This document shows, in pieces, positions 37,163 to 45,819 of a stretch of 64,000 bases of DNA. The notes under the pieces were generated by a model, which saw nothing but the letters and a program-made list of their open reading frames with translations, was not told the origin of the DNA and ran no database searches. The stretch's first letter is position 1. Each line of letters starts with the position of its first letter. Source of the stretch: Chryseobacterium gambrini (GTDB taxonomy: Bacteria > Bacteroidota > Bacteroidia > Flavobacteriales > Weeksellaceae); NCBI RefSeq assembly GCF_900156825.1, contig NZ_FTOV01000004.1, positions 62,001 to 126,000 on the forward strand, in the 5' to 3' direction. The position numbers and the translations under genes are program-made.

Positions 37163-38654
37163 ATTTAAAAATACTTTTGATGAAATTTCTGTTCAGATAG
37201 TCTTCAACAGGGAAAATCTTGGTAAAATAATTTCCGATAAAAATCAGGATCAGTACTACGGCAGGTTTGTAAATCATGTTGACGAAATTACTTTCGAAAT
37301 TCGGCAAAACAATCGCAACTGTAACCGCTAAAGTACAGATAATGGATACAAAAATCATTTCAATCGTTAAAGGAGAAACTTTAAACATTACATAGTTGAA
37401 AATAATCTTAATGACATTGTAGGTGGTAAGAGAAATCGCTGTAGACAGGGCAATTCCGCTTAATTTAAGATCTGTGTTTTGTAAAAAGTAAAGATTTAAC
37501 AGTATGGTGAGTCCTGCTAATAAAAGCATTACAACAATATTAAATTTATAATATTTTGAAAGGGAAATAATGTTTCCGTTGAAGCCCGTTGCTAAATCGA
37601 CCAGAACCGCAGATCCCCAAATCCAGACAACCGGTTGATATTCCCTTAAAAGAATTCCGTTTTTAGGCATAAAATAAGTAAGATAAGGAAACCCGATGAT
37701 GATGCATGAAAACAGAACCGCTCCCAGAAAATACAAAGTGAGGGATGTTTTCTTATGAAATTTATCCAGACCTTCCATATCTCCGTCTGCAAGGTTTTTA
37801 CTGATAATAGGTGCTGAAATATTAAATAAACCTAATTGGGGTATTGATATTAGTGAAATTAAAGCATACAGTGTAGAGTAAATTCCGTTTTCTTCCATTC
37901 CCAGAAATTCCCCAATCATAAAGTTGTTGATGGCTAAATAATTTCCAAAAGTTCCTAAAAACCCGAAAAAACTATAAGCGGCAAACTCTTTGTAAAAGTT
38001 ATCTTTTTTGAAATAATCTGTACTGAAATCCAGATTTATTTTTTCCAGTTTATTGGTGTAAAAAATATATCCAAAAAACATCAGGGCAAACATTCCGAAA
38101 AAGAAAATCAATGCGATTTTTTCAGGAATAGTTGAAGGCTCTGCGTACCGTGATGCTAAATATATAAAAATAAGAAAAGCACCCAGATTGGCAATTTTTG
38201 GAAAAAGATTGTCAAAAATATTAGAAACGACTATTCTTTTGTAATTTGAAATATATTTATTAAAAATTGCACAAAAAGAAAGAGTTAAAGTAAGTGGCAG
38301 AATGATGTTTTTAATTTTCCAGGCTTTGGTATTCTTAAATTCCGGAAAAAAATAGGGAATCAGAAAGAAGATACACAGAAATATAGCAAAATTAATGACC
38401 ACAGCAAGCAGAGATAGCGAAAGCATGTTTTGCTTTTTTCCGTCTTTATCTACTTTATGGAAAAATTTTACATTAGCGTAAGAAATCCCGAACACAACGA
38501 AAGGAACGAACATTTCTGCGGTTGGCATGATATATCTTAAAGTTCCGTAGAACTCAAGATTATTCATGAAAATAAATATTGAAACGGTTCCCAGTAAAAA
38601 ACCAATATACCCAATGATGGAATATTTAAAGCCCTGCCTTGCTACTACACTCAT
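37155..38654 (-). CDS. Polysaccharide flippase, Wzx/MATE-like
   Basis: This 499-residue integral membrane protein has about 12-14 hydrophobic segments, starting with an amphipathic MSVVARQGFKYSIIGYIGF typical of polysaccharide (PST/Wzx) transporters. Such proteins flip undecaprenyl-linked oligosaccharides across the inner membrane. It has no soluble domain and no close gene-specific signature, so Wzx versus another MOP-superfamily transporter is not certain. The gene lies 6 bp after the FkbM methyltransferase gene in the same operon and overlaps the glycosyltransferase-like gene at its 3' end (37155-37162). Confidence 0.85.
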   Translation of the reverse strand: MSVVARQGFKYSIIGYIGFLLGTVSIFIFMNNLEFYGTLRYIMPTAEMFVPFVVFGISYANVKFFHKVDKDGKKQNMLSLSLLAVVINFAIFLCIFFLIPYFFPEFKNTKAWKIKNIILPLTLTLSFCAIFNKYISNYKRIVVSNIFDNLFPKIANLGAFLIFIYLASRYAEPSTIPEKIALIFFFGMFALMFFGYIFYTNKLEKINLDFSTDYFKKDNFYKEFAAYSFFGFLGTFGNYLAINNFMIGEFLGMEENGIYSTLYALISLISIPQLGLFNISAPIISKNLADGDMEGLDKFHKKTSLTLYFLGAVLFSCIIIGFPYLTYFMPKNGILLREYQPVVWIWGSAVLVDLATGFNGNIISLSKYYKFNIVVMLLLAGLTILLNLYFLQNTDLKLSGIALSTAISLTTYNVIKIIFNYVMFKVSPLTIEMIFVSIICTLAVTVAIVLPNFESNFVNMIYKPAVVLILIFIGNYFTKIFPVEDYLNRNFIKSIFKFK

Positions 38655-38660
38655 CTTTTA

Positions 38661-39452
38661 TTAGTTTTTCGGAATAAAAATAATGTTGTTGATGTATTCT
38701 GTTTTATTTTTTTCGTCGCTGATGTTTTTTAAAAGAATTTCTTCCGTTAATTTTTTAAGCTCAAAAGTGTGCCTGTTCAGATAGTTTGCATCATAACCCC
38801 AGGATTCAACTTCTGAGATCTCTTCCCAGATCGGAGTCTGGTGATGTCTCTGCTCCATTTCCACCATTAACGTCGGTGAAAACTGTTTAATAATCTGCTT
38901 CGCACCGTGAAGTGTTTTCATTTCATTGCCTTCCACATCAATTTTAATAAAATCGAGCCTGCTGAAATGCTCAATTGCCGCCCATTCGTCGAGTTTTATC
39001 ACTTTTACTCTTTCGGTGTAGCTCTGTTCTTCGCCTTTTTCCTTGTAGTCTGTATTCAGGGTTCCTCTTGAAGCAACCATTTTTCCGTTGATGATCGGAA
39101 CTTTAAATTCAGCCGTTGTATTTTCGTCAGACAGTGCCAAAGGAAAAATCCGCATTGCCGGAAATAACCTTTTCAGACGGTGATACAGTTTTTTATTGGG
39201 CTCAAAAGCATAGATGTTCTCATGATCCAGCTTATTTTCAAGCTGATAAAGGAAGGTTCCTACATTGGCTCCGATATCAAAGATTACTGCATTTTTAGGT
39301 AAGAATTCTTTAATCCAAACCAATTCCGGTTCTACATTTCGCGACGAAAAATTATCTTTGGTAAGATTGTTTAAGGTTTTAAAATATCTTTTTTTATAAA
39401 AATTCGGGCTTATATATTGCAGCTTCTCAGCAATTCTTTGGTACAGAGACAT
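38661..39452 (-). CDS. FkbM family methyltransferase
   Basis: This 263-residue soluble protein has the SAM-binding sequence VIFDIGANVGTFLYQL (about 55-70), an acidic post-strand residue in AFEPN, and the FkbM hallmark FIKIDVEGNEMKTLHGA (about 167-183). FkbM proteins methylate hydroxyl groups, often on sugars of antibiotics or surface glycans. It is the first gene of a two-gene unit with the flippase (6-bp gap), so a role in decorating a surface glycan is likely. A perfect -7 box lies at 39476-39483. Confidence 0.87.
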   Translation of the reverse strand: MSLYQRIAEKLQYISPNFYKKRYFKTLNNLTKDNFSSRNVEPELVWIKEFLPKNAVIFDIGANVGTFLYQLENKLDHENIYAFEPNKKLYHRLKRLFPAMRIFPLALSDENTTAEFKVPIINGKMVASRGTLNTDYKEKGEEQSYTERVKVIKLDEWAAIEHFSRLDFIKIDVEGNEMKTLHGAKQIIKQFSPTLMVEMEQRHHQTPIWEEISEVESWGYDANYLNRHTFELKKLTEEILLKNISDEKNKTEYINNIIFIPKN

Positions 39453-39475
39453 TGTAAGGTTTTTGGACTAATCAG

Positions 39476-39483
39476 CAAATATA
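39476..39483 (-). promoter_or_regulatory. -7 box of the FkbM gene
   Basis: On the minus strand TATATTTG, a perfect TAnnTTTG, 23 bp before the start codon. Confidence 0.55.
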
Positions 39484-39712
39484 AGAAAAAAGGTTAAAAC
39501 AATGTTAAAATAATACGATTGTAAATATTTGATTTTTAACATTTTGGGTAATTTTAAAATTTAGTTTTAATTTTAAGTGAATTCTTTTGTCTTTCGGTAA
39601 GATGATTTCAAATGTTTCTAAGGCATTCTGTAATAGGGTATTGAAAATATAAAGTTCATTGATTTTAAAAACTCTTCATCTTTATCCATTAAAAACTTTC
39701 GTCAAAAATCCG

Positions 39713-39720
39713 TAACTTTG
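39713..39720 (+). promoter_or_regulatory. -7 box of hpt
   Basis: TAACTTTG, a perfect TAnnTTTG, 19 bp before the hpt start. Confidence 0.55.
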
Positions 39721-39739
39721 CCAACTACTAAAATTTTTT

Positions 39740-40294
39740 ATGGAGAGTATTAAAGTTCACGACAAAACTTTTGTTCCTTATCTGGAGGATGCCGAGATTC
39801 AGGAGATTGTAAAAGCTACGGCTTTAAAGATTTATGAAGATTATAAAGATGAAGTTCCTGTTTTTATAGGTGTTTTGAATGGGGTGATTATGTTCTTCTC
39901 AGACCTTTTGAAGCATTATCCGGGACCATGCGAAATTGCTTTCATCCAGATGAGTTCTTACGTGGGAACAGAATCTACAGGAATTGTTTACCAGAAAATG
40001 GAACTGACGAAGGATGTAAAAGACCGTCACATCATTCTGGTAGAAGATATTGTAGATACCGGAAATACCGTAGAAAGTCTTTTCAAGTATTTTAACGAGA
40101 CGCAGCGTCCTAAATCTGTAAAAATAGCTTCATTCTTACTGAAACCTGAAGTATATAAGAAGGATTTTAAGCTGGATTATATCGGGAAAGAAATTCCAAA
40201 CAAATTTGTTTTAGGGTACGGTCTGGATTATGATGAATTAGGAAGAAACTTACCCAATTTGTACCAGTTAGAAGACGGACAAATCAATCATTAA
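39740..40294 (+). CDS. hpt: Hypoxanthine phosphoribosyltransferase
   Basis: This 184-residue protein has the PRPP-binding motif VEDIVDTGNT (101-110) and the typical N-terminal IGVLNGVIMFFSDLLKH. It makes IMP (or GMP) from hypoxanthine or guanine plus PRPP in purine salvage. The length matches bacterial Hpt. It heads a same-strand series with adk and obg (gaps 138 and 80 bp), a grouping I recall in Flavobacteriia. Its own -7 box lies at 39713-39720. Confidence 0.93.
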   Translation: MESIKVHDKTFVPYLEDAEIQEIVKATALKIYEDYKDEVPVFIGVLNGVIMFFSDLLKHYPGPCEIAFIQMSSYVGTESTGIVYQKMELTKDVKDRHIILVEDIVDTGNTVESLFKYFNETQRPKSVKIASFLLKPEVYKKDFKLDYIGKEIPNKFVLGYGLDYDELGRNLPNLYQLEDGQINH

Positions 40295-40432
40295 AACGCT
40301 GTTGGCTATTAGCTGATAGCTTTTAGCTTAAAAGTAAAATAAAGAAATAAATTTAATAATAACTTAAAAACAGCTAAAAGCAGGAAGCAGGCCAAAAAAA
40401 GCAGTGCCGATTGCCGGAAGCAAAACAACATT

Positions 40433-41014
40433 ATGATAAACATCGTTCTGTTCGGTCCTCCAGGAAGTGGAAAAGGAACACAAGCACAAAACCTGATCGA
40501 GAAATTCAATTTAAAACAAATCTCAACAGGTGATCTTTTCAGATTCAACATGAAAAATGATACCGAGCTTGGAAAATTGGCAAAATCTTACATTGATAAG
40601 GGAGAATTGGTTCCGGATCAGGTAACAACAGATATGCTGATCGATGAGATCAGAAAACCTACCGATGCAGCAGGATTTATTTTCGACGGTTATCCGAGAA
40701 CGGCTGTTCAGACGGAAGCGTTGGAAAAAATAGTGAAAGAAGAACTGAATGATGAAATTGATGTATGCCTTTCTTTGGTGGTTGAAGATTCAATTTTGGT
40801 AGACCGATTGCTGAAAAGAGGAGAAATCAGCGGAAGATCAGACGACAGTAATGTAGAGATCATCCAAAACAGAATAAAAGAGTACTACGCAAAAACAGCA
40901 GAAGTAGCCGAGCTGTACAAGCAGCAGGGCAAATATGTTGAGATCAACGGTGTCGGAGACATCAATGAAATCTCTGAAAAACTTTTCGCTGAAGTAGAGA
41001 AGTTTCAAAAGTAA
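40433..41014 (+). CDS. adk: Adenylate kinase
   Basis: This 193-residue protein has P-loop GPPGSGKGT (8-16), FDGYPRT, and a short LID: LLKRGEISGRSDD directly follows, without the zinc-binding or long LID insert, so it is a short-type enzyme. It interconverts ATP, AMP and ADP in the cytoplasm and is essential. It lies between hpt and obg; the leader (40300-40432) has spacer repeats and no recognisable promoter, so it may be read from hpt. Confidence 0.95.
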   Translation: MINIVLFGPPGSGKGTQAQNLIEKFNLKQISTGDLFRFNMKNDTELGKLAKSYIDKGELVPDQVTTDMLIDEIRKPTDAAGFIFDGYPRTAVQTEALEKIVKEELNDEIDVCLSLVVEDSILVDRLLKRGEISGRSDDSNVEIIQNRIKEYYAKTAEVAELYKQQGKYVEINGVGDINEISEKLFAEVEKFQK

Positions 41015-41027
41015 AAATTTTTGATTC

Positions 41028-41069
41028 AAGGTTCAAAGTTCCAAATTCAAGGTTAAAACTTTGAACCTT
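41028..41069. repeat. 13-bp inverted repeat between adk and obg
   Basis: AAGGTTCAAAGTT (41028-41040) and its perfect complement AACTTTGAACCTT (41057-41069), separated by 16 bp. There is no T run. It belongs to the low-complexity palindromic spacers seen across the window. Confidence 0.6.
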
Positions 41070-41094
41070 CAACATAAAACCTTGAATTAAAATT

Positions 41095-42078
41095 ATGTCA
41101 AATTTTGTAGATTACGTAAAGATTCATTGTAAAAGCGGTCATGGAGGAGCAGGTTCTGCGCATCTCCGCCGTGAAAAATATATTCCTAAGGGCGGTCCGG
41201 ATGGAGGAGACGGTGGTAGAGGAGGCCACGTCATCATGAAAGGAAATGCCAACGAATGGACTTTACTTCCTTTGCGTTACACGCGACACGTAAAAGCGGA
41301 GCGTGGTGAAAACGGAGGAAAAAATCAGTTAACAGGAGCTTACGGAGCCGATGTTTATATTGAAGTTCCTATCGGAACGATTGCTAAAAATGAAGATGGC
41401 GAGATCATCGGTGAAATTCTGGAAGACGGTCAGGAAATTATCCTGATGGAAGGAGGAATGGGAGGAAAAGGAAATGAGCACTTCAAATCTTCTACCAACC
41501 AGACTCCAAGATTTGCGCAACCGGGAATGGACGGACAGGAAGGATACGTTGTTTTTGAGCTTAAAATCCTTGCGGATGTAGGTCTTGTAGGGTTTCCGAA
41601 CGCAGGAAAATCTACGTTGTTATCCTCCGTTTCTGCGGCTAAACCTAAAATTGCAGATTATGCTTTTACCACTTTAACACCTAATCTTGGAATTGTGGAT
41701 TACAGAAATTATAAATCTTTTGTAATGGCAGATATTCCGGGGATTATTGAAGGAGCGGCTGAAGGAAAAGGTTTGGGACACCGTTTTTTAAGACATATTG
41801 AAAGGAATTCTATCCTGTTGTTTTTAATTCCGGCAGATTCTGAAGATCATTTTCAGGAGTTTAAAATTCTGGAAAATGAATTAAAGGAATATAATCCTGA
41901 ATTGCTGGATAAAGATTTTATTATTTCCATCTCAAAATCCGATCTTCTTGATGAAGAGTTGAGGAAAGAAATTTCCGCAGAATTTCCCGAAAACAGACAG
42001 CCTTTATTTTTCTCAGGCGTTACCGGAGAAGGTCTTATGGAACTGAAAGATGTGATCTGGAAGAAATTACATGGATAA
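41095..42078 (+). CDS. obg: Obg family GTPase
   Basis: This 327-residue protein has the glycine-rich Obg fold (about 1-157, [18 protein letters not shown]) and a G domain with G1 GFPNAGKST (166-174), switch TTLTPNLG and G3 [20 protein letters not shown]. It lacks the extra C-terminal OCT domain of some Gram-positive homologues, as in ObgE/CgtA of this group. It is an essential GTPase for 50S ribosome assembly and stress signalling. It is the last gene of the hpt-adk-obg series and is closed by a strong terminator. Confidence 0.95.
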   Translation: MSNFVDYVKIHCKSGHGGAGSAHLRREKYIPKGGPDGGDGGRGGHVIMKGNANEWTLLPLRYTRHVKAERGENGGKNQLTGAYGADVYIEVPIGTIAKNEDGEIIGEILEDGQEIILMEGGMGGKGNEHFKSSTNQTPRFAQPGMDGQEGYVVFELKILADVGLVGFPNAGKSTLLSSVSAAKPKIADYAFTTLTPNLGIVDYRNYKSFVMADIPGIIEGAAEGKGLGHRFLRHIERNSILLFLIPADSEDHFQEFKILENELKEYNPELLDKDFIISISKSDLLDEELRKEISAEFPENRQPLFFSGVTGEGLMELKDVIWKKLHG

Positions 42079-42099
42079 AAATCAACCGATACCAAAAAT

Positions 42100-42132
42100 A
42101 AAAAAGGAGAAACAAAGCGTTTCTCCTTTTTT
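42100..42132. terminator. Bidirectional terminator after obg
   Basis: A perfect 14-bp stem (AAAAAAGGAGAAAC and complement) with a 5-nt loop, between the convergent obg and T9SS protein genes. Confidence 0.88.
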
Positions 42133-42143
42133 AGTGTTCGTAA

Positions 42144-43769
42144 TTATTTTTTTATAAACTTTTTCGTTGTTTTCCCTTCTTTAGTTTCGATCGTAATGAG
42201 ATATGATCCCGAAGGAATATGTTTAATATCAATTGTATTTCCATTCAATACGGTATTAATTTTCTTCCCCGAAATGTCATAAACATTTACATTTTCAACT
42301 TTCAAAGTAGATTGAATAGTTAAAAAATCAGAAGCTGGATTCGGATAGATATCTATAGAGCCTCGTTGTTGGTCTTTTGTTAAATCAAGTTTTAAAGAAA
42401 TTTGTTTTTGATTTTGTGTTTTTGCTTGCTTTACTACCGGTGAAGGACAATCTTCTATTGTCGCAAGAAACTTTGAATTATACATAACGAATGAATCTGG
42501 AAGCATTAAAATATAATTTTTTGCTTTCATTGTAATATCTTTATTATCATGAATTATGTAATTAGTATGTGTTGTAATCTTGTCTCCTGCTTGATAAGTA
42601 AAATATACATTAGGTTCGGTAATAAGATCAAAAACAGGTGGGCAAGAATCATTTCCAGTAATAAGCAATGAAGGTAAAGTTTTTGTAGTAGTTTTTCCTT
42701 GAAGATTCACAGCATCAAGGATTACACTACTTCCTCCGTAAACATCCGGGTTATAAATCTTACTTAGATATCCTCTATTATCATAACTTATATAAATATC
42801 ATTGTATTTATTTCTTTGAATAGCATAACATTCTAAATTTGAATTATTGTAAATTTGATTATATACAACGGATGTAGTCGAATTAAGCATATCTATTGCT
42901 AAAATACTCCCTGTTGCATTGTTACCTACATAAAGAATAGATGCGTCTTTATTAAATTCTGTAACTGTGGGATGTAAACTTGAAATTGTCAGCAAATAAT
43001 CGTTTGTTACTTTTCCAATTGAATTATTATATGACATTACCTTAGATTCATGTAAAGATCCTAACCATACAGCAAGGCTTATGTAATTCGAAAAGCTTGA
43101 ATTAATAGTAGGTGAAGAAGTTACTTTAGAATTGTAATAATTTATAGGGGCGGTAATATTCATATTACTTACGGACGGAACACTATGCAACCCTGTATTA
43201 TCCACCAAATAACTATACATCTTAACATCCATTGGAAAACATACCCAAACAGATTTTCCATCTGCGTGAGGGACAACAGTTACACCGTAAGATGCATAGG
43301 AATTTCCCATATCGTTATAAAGTGTTACATTCTTTTGTCCATCAACAACTTTACCTAAAGGAACTCCATTACTTACAGCTCCTAAAGACATATCAACAAG
43401 CGAATAGGAAACTGCGTCATACGGAAAATTACTTACAAAAACGTAATATTGACTTGGTTTTCCAGGGTGTTTTACAATAGATACCTGCCAAGGATTTATC
43501 CCATTATTAATACCCAAACCATTTTCCATCACCTGATGTTCTCGATTTCTTATTTGGCTACCATCTGTATAAAACAATAAATTGCCATTATTATCACTTA
43601 CTGTTCCACTCGCCCACATACTGTCTCTTTGACTATCTACTAGAGTTGTTGTTGTACCATCAAACCTTACACCGGCATAGTTTCCAAAATACCAATTGTT
43701 ATTTTCACCTTGTGAAAACATCAGTATCGGGAATAAAGCCATTATAATTGTTATATAAAACTTTTTCAT
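42144..43769 (-). CDS. Secreted protein with type IX secretion sorting domain
   Basis: This 541-residue protein has a signal peptide (cleavage about MFSQ, 16-20). The body (about 20-440) is beta-rich with repeated strands such as YVFVSNFPYDAV, VSIVKHPG and ASILYVGNNATGSI, suggesting a beta-propeller. The last about 75 residues are a T9SS type A sorting domain (YPNPASDFLTI ... YDISGKKI ... GSYLITIETKEG ... KFIKK), so the protein is exported across the outer membrane and attached or released by PorU. Ligand or enzyme activity is not evident. The gene directly follows the adhesin-like gene (22-bp gap). Confidence 0.88.
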   Translation of the reverse strand: MKKFYITIIMALFPILMFSQGENNNWYFGNYAGVRFDGTTTTLVDSQRDSMWASGTVSDNNGNLLFYTDGSQIRNREHQVMENGLGINNGINPWQVSIVKHPGKPSQYYVFVSNFPYDAVSYSLVDMSLGAVSNGVPLGKVVDGQKNVTLYNDMGNSYASYGVTVVPHADGKSVWVCFPMDVKMYSYLVDNTGLHSVPSVSNMNITAPINYYNSKVTSSPTINSSFSNYISLAVWLGSLHESKVMSYNNSIGKVTNDYLLTISSLHPTVTEFNKDASILYVGNNATGSILAIDMLNSTTSVVYNQIYNNSNLECYAIQRNKYNDIYISYDNRGYLSKIYNPDVYGGSSVILDAVNLQGKTTTKTLPSLLITGNDSCPPVFDLITEPNVYFTYQAGDKITTHTNYIIHDNKDITMKAKNYILMLPDSFVMYNSKFLATIEDCPSPVVKQAKTQNQKQISLKLDLTKDQQRGSIDIYPNPASDFLTIQSTLKVENVNVYDISGKKINTVLNGNTIDIKHIPSGSYLITIETKEGKTTKKFIKK

Positions 43770-43791
43770 GTTCTCAATTTTATATAATTAA

Positions 43792-44931
43792 CTATTTTAC
43801 TTTTTTCTCAAGTGCTTCAATTCTTTTCTGTTGCTCTATTGTATAAAGCGTAAGTTCTTCAATCTTTTTCAGAAGTAGAATATTCATTTCCTTAAGTTCA
43901 ATACCATTTTTGATTGCTTCCTCAGTTGTGGGAACTTCCGGAAGATGTCCGTTTTCTTTGATAAATTTTTCAACACTATTTAATGGCATTAATTTGTAAT
44001 CTTTTTCAAATACGTAATCTGCCCATCCGTTGTTTGCGGCGATATCTACTTTTACTTTTTCTGTTCTAATCCCATCTTTTACAAAAAGTTTGTATTTCTC
44101 GCCATCGGCGGCAATTCCATTAGCGGGTAATTGATTGGTAAACTGTCCGATTCCGATTGTCCCGTTATTTCCTACAATCCAATTGCCTATATTAAGTTCA
44201 CTTTCTGGAGTAGCAGAATATGGGATGATATTTGTTCCTATGAAAATATTGTTATTACCTGATAAAATACTTTTTGCATTAGAATATCCTAAATTAATAT
44301 TATTTGATCCTGTTGTTAACGCTCTAAAAGAATTTGCTCCTAATATCACGTTTAAACTTCCGTTTCCAATATATCTCATAGCACTATTTCCTAAAGCGAT
44401 ATTATCATCTCCTACAAGTGATCCTGATCCCATTGCTCCCAGTCCTATTCCGATGTTTCCTGTACCTCCCTGCATGTTTTCCAAAGCATTAGTTCCTATT
44501 GCAACACTAAATGTAGCAGAAGGAGTATTTCGCATGGTGCCACTACCTAGCGCAGTATTTGAACTACCACTTGTTAATGACGCCAAAGCATTACTTCCCA
44601 ATGCTACATTACCTGAGGATGTGGCATTTTGCGTTAATGTTCCCATACCAAACGCTGTGTTTAAAATACCTGTAGTATTGCTCATACCACCGCCAAAAAG
44701 CAAGTTTTTATCCCAGATTTGAGCTGTATATCCTATATTATGAAATAAAAACTGACCAGTTGGTGTAATTCTCACTTTTTCATCATTATTTATCTTAATA
44801 ACAAGGGGTTGATTATCTAAAGTTCCTATAAAATTTGTTCCTGGAGTTGTTCCTGTGTTACCTGTAAGATTCCATTGAGCGTTTGCTGTAATACCTAATA
44901 CAACAGAAAGTAGAATGATTGTTTTTTTCAT
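43792..44931 (-). CDS. Surface protein with adhesin-head-like repeats and coiled-coil tail
   Basis: This 379-residue protein has a signal peptide (cleavage about ANAQ, 16-19). The middle (about 85-245) is built of short NxAxG-type repeats (NTAFGMGTL, NVALGSNAL, NTALGSGTM, NIALGNSAM, NINLGYSNA), like the left-handed beta-roll heads of trimeric adhesins (YadA-type) and some phage fibres. The C-terminal end has MPLNSVEKFIKENGHLPEVPT and a short coiled coil (LLLKKIEELTLYTIEQQKRI), a C-terminal layout that recurs in Bacteroidota surface proteins. There is no membrane anchor barrel, so anchoring is unclear. It shares an operon with the T9SS protein. Function in adhesion is inference. Confidence 0.75.
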   Translation of the reverse strand: MKKTIILLSVVLGITANAQWNLTGNTGTTPGTNFIGTLDNQPLVIKINNDEKVRITPTGQFLFHNIGYTAQIWDKNLLFGGGMSNTTGILNTAFGMGTLTQNATSSGNVALGSNALASLTSGSSNTALGSGTMRNTPSATFSVAIGTNALENMQGGTGNIGIGLGAMGSGSLVGDDNIALGNSAMRYIGNGSLNVILGANSFRALTTGSNNINLGYSNAKSILSGNNNIFIGTNIIPYSATPESELNIGNWIVGNNGTIGIGQFTNQLPANGIAADGEKYKLFVKDGIRTEKVKVDIAANNGWADYVFEKDYKLMPLNSVEKFIKENGHLPEVPTTEEAIKNGIELKEMNILLLKKIEELTLYTIEQQKRIEALEKKVK

Positions 44932-44948
44932 GATTATTAAATTAGAAG

Positions 44949-44956
44949 CAAATATA
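44949..44956 (-). promoter_or_regulatory. -7 box of the adhesin-like gene
   Basis: On the minus strand TATATTTG, a perfect TAnnTTTG, 17 bp before the start codon at 44931. Confidence 0.55.
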
Positions 44957-45199
44957 ATATTAAGAAAGTTAAAAATTTACTTATTTAGTTTTTTTTTTGT
45001 TAATTGTATATAAAGTTGATGTTTTTATAATTAATAATAAATAAAAATGATGTTTTTTTTATTGATAAAATAATGATAAATAGGTAAAAAACATTTCTTT
45101 CTAATATAAAATATAAAGTTTTACAAATATGTTATAAAATTTTAATTTTTCTGATTATATAAAAAAATAACTTGTCACACGTTCTAAGCGATTACTTTT

Positions 45200-45207
45200 T
45201 ACTTTTG
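45200..45207 (+). promoter_or_regulatory. -7 box of the DUF6438 lipoprotein gene
   Basis: TACTTTTG, a perfect TAnnTTTG, 36 bp before the start at 45244. Confidence 0.5.
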
Positions 45208-45243
45208 GAACAATTATTGACGGAAATCACCCAAATGTAAGCT

Positions 45244-45732
45244 ATGAAATATTTATTAGGCATATTTGCCTTTATTTTCCTATTTTCTTGTACCCCGCAA
45301 AAAAACAATTCAAAATATTCAAAAATCGAATATGAAGCAGGAGCCTGTTTCGGATCTTGTCCTATTTTTAAAATAACCGTTAATCCTGACAGAACAGCGG
45401 TGTTTGAGGCAGAACATTTTAATTTTACGAACGGATTTTCGAAAGGAGATTTCAATAAACCCCGTGAAGGAACTTTCAAAGGAACAATAAAGCAGGAAGA
45501 CTATAATAAGCTGATTGCTTTACTGGACGGTTTGGAGGTAAAAAAACTGAATGAAAAATATGGTGAAAGAAATATTACGGATCTCCCAACTTCCCATTTA
45601 AGAATTAATTTTGCCGACGGAACCTCAAAACATGTTGAAGATTACGGGAAAAGAGGAACCGAAAAACTTGAAGAATTATATAAGTTTTTTGAAGATTTAA
45701 GATTCAGTCAGCAATGGACAAAAGTGAATTGA
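45244..45732 (+). CDS. DUF6438-like lipoprotein
   Basis: This 162-residue protein has a lipoprotein signal with lipobox LFSC (C16). Its mature part opens with YEAGACFGSCPIFKITV, a CxxxC pattern followed by NPDRTAVFEA, which matches my recollection of the DUF6438 family. The C-terminal half has YNKLIALLDGLEVKKLNEKY and LRINFADGTSKHVEDYGKRG. The function of the family is unknown; the two cysteines may form a disulfide. It stands 87 bp before the helicase gene. Confidence 0.72.
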   Translation: MKYLLGIFAFIFLFSCTPQKNNSKYSKIEYEAGACFGSCPIFKITVNPDRTAVFEAEHFNFTNGFSKGDFNKPREGTFKGTIKQEDYNKLIALLDGLEVKKLNEKYGERNITDLPTSHLRINFADGTSKHVEDYGKRGTEKLEELYKFFEDLRFSQQWTKVN

Positions 45733-45819
45733 TTCATTAAAAATATTTAAGCTACCTTTGCAAAATATAATTCCTTCATTTTGAAGGAATTTTTATTTTA
45801 ATTATTAAATACAATTCAT

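Larger units (their letters stand above)
44932..45243. other. AT-rich divergent promoter region
   Basis: This 312-bp region between the adhesin-like gene (-) and the DUF6438 lipoprotein gene (+) is very AT-rich. It has a perfect -7 box for each gene (44949-44956 minus; 45200-45207 plus). Nothing else is supported. Confidence 0.55.

Noticed and set aside
39494..39515. Two TTAAAA units with 11-bp period near hpt
   Set aside because: Only two copies, no correctly spaced -7 box on that strand, and such pairs arise by chance in AT-rich spacers.
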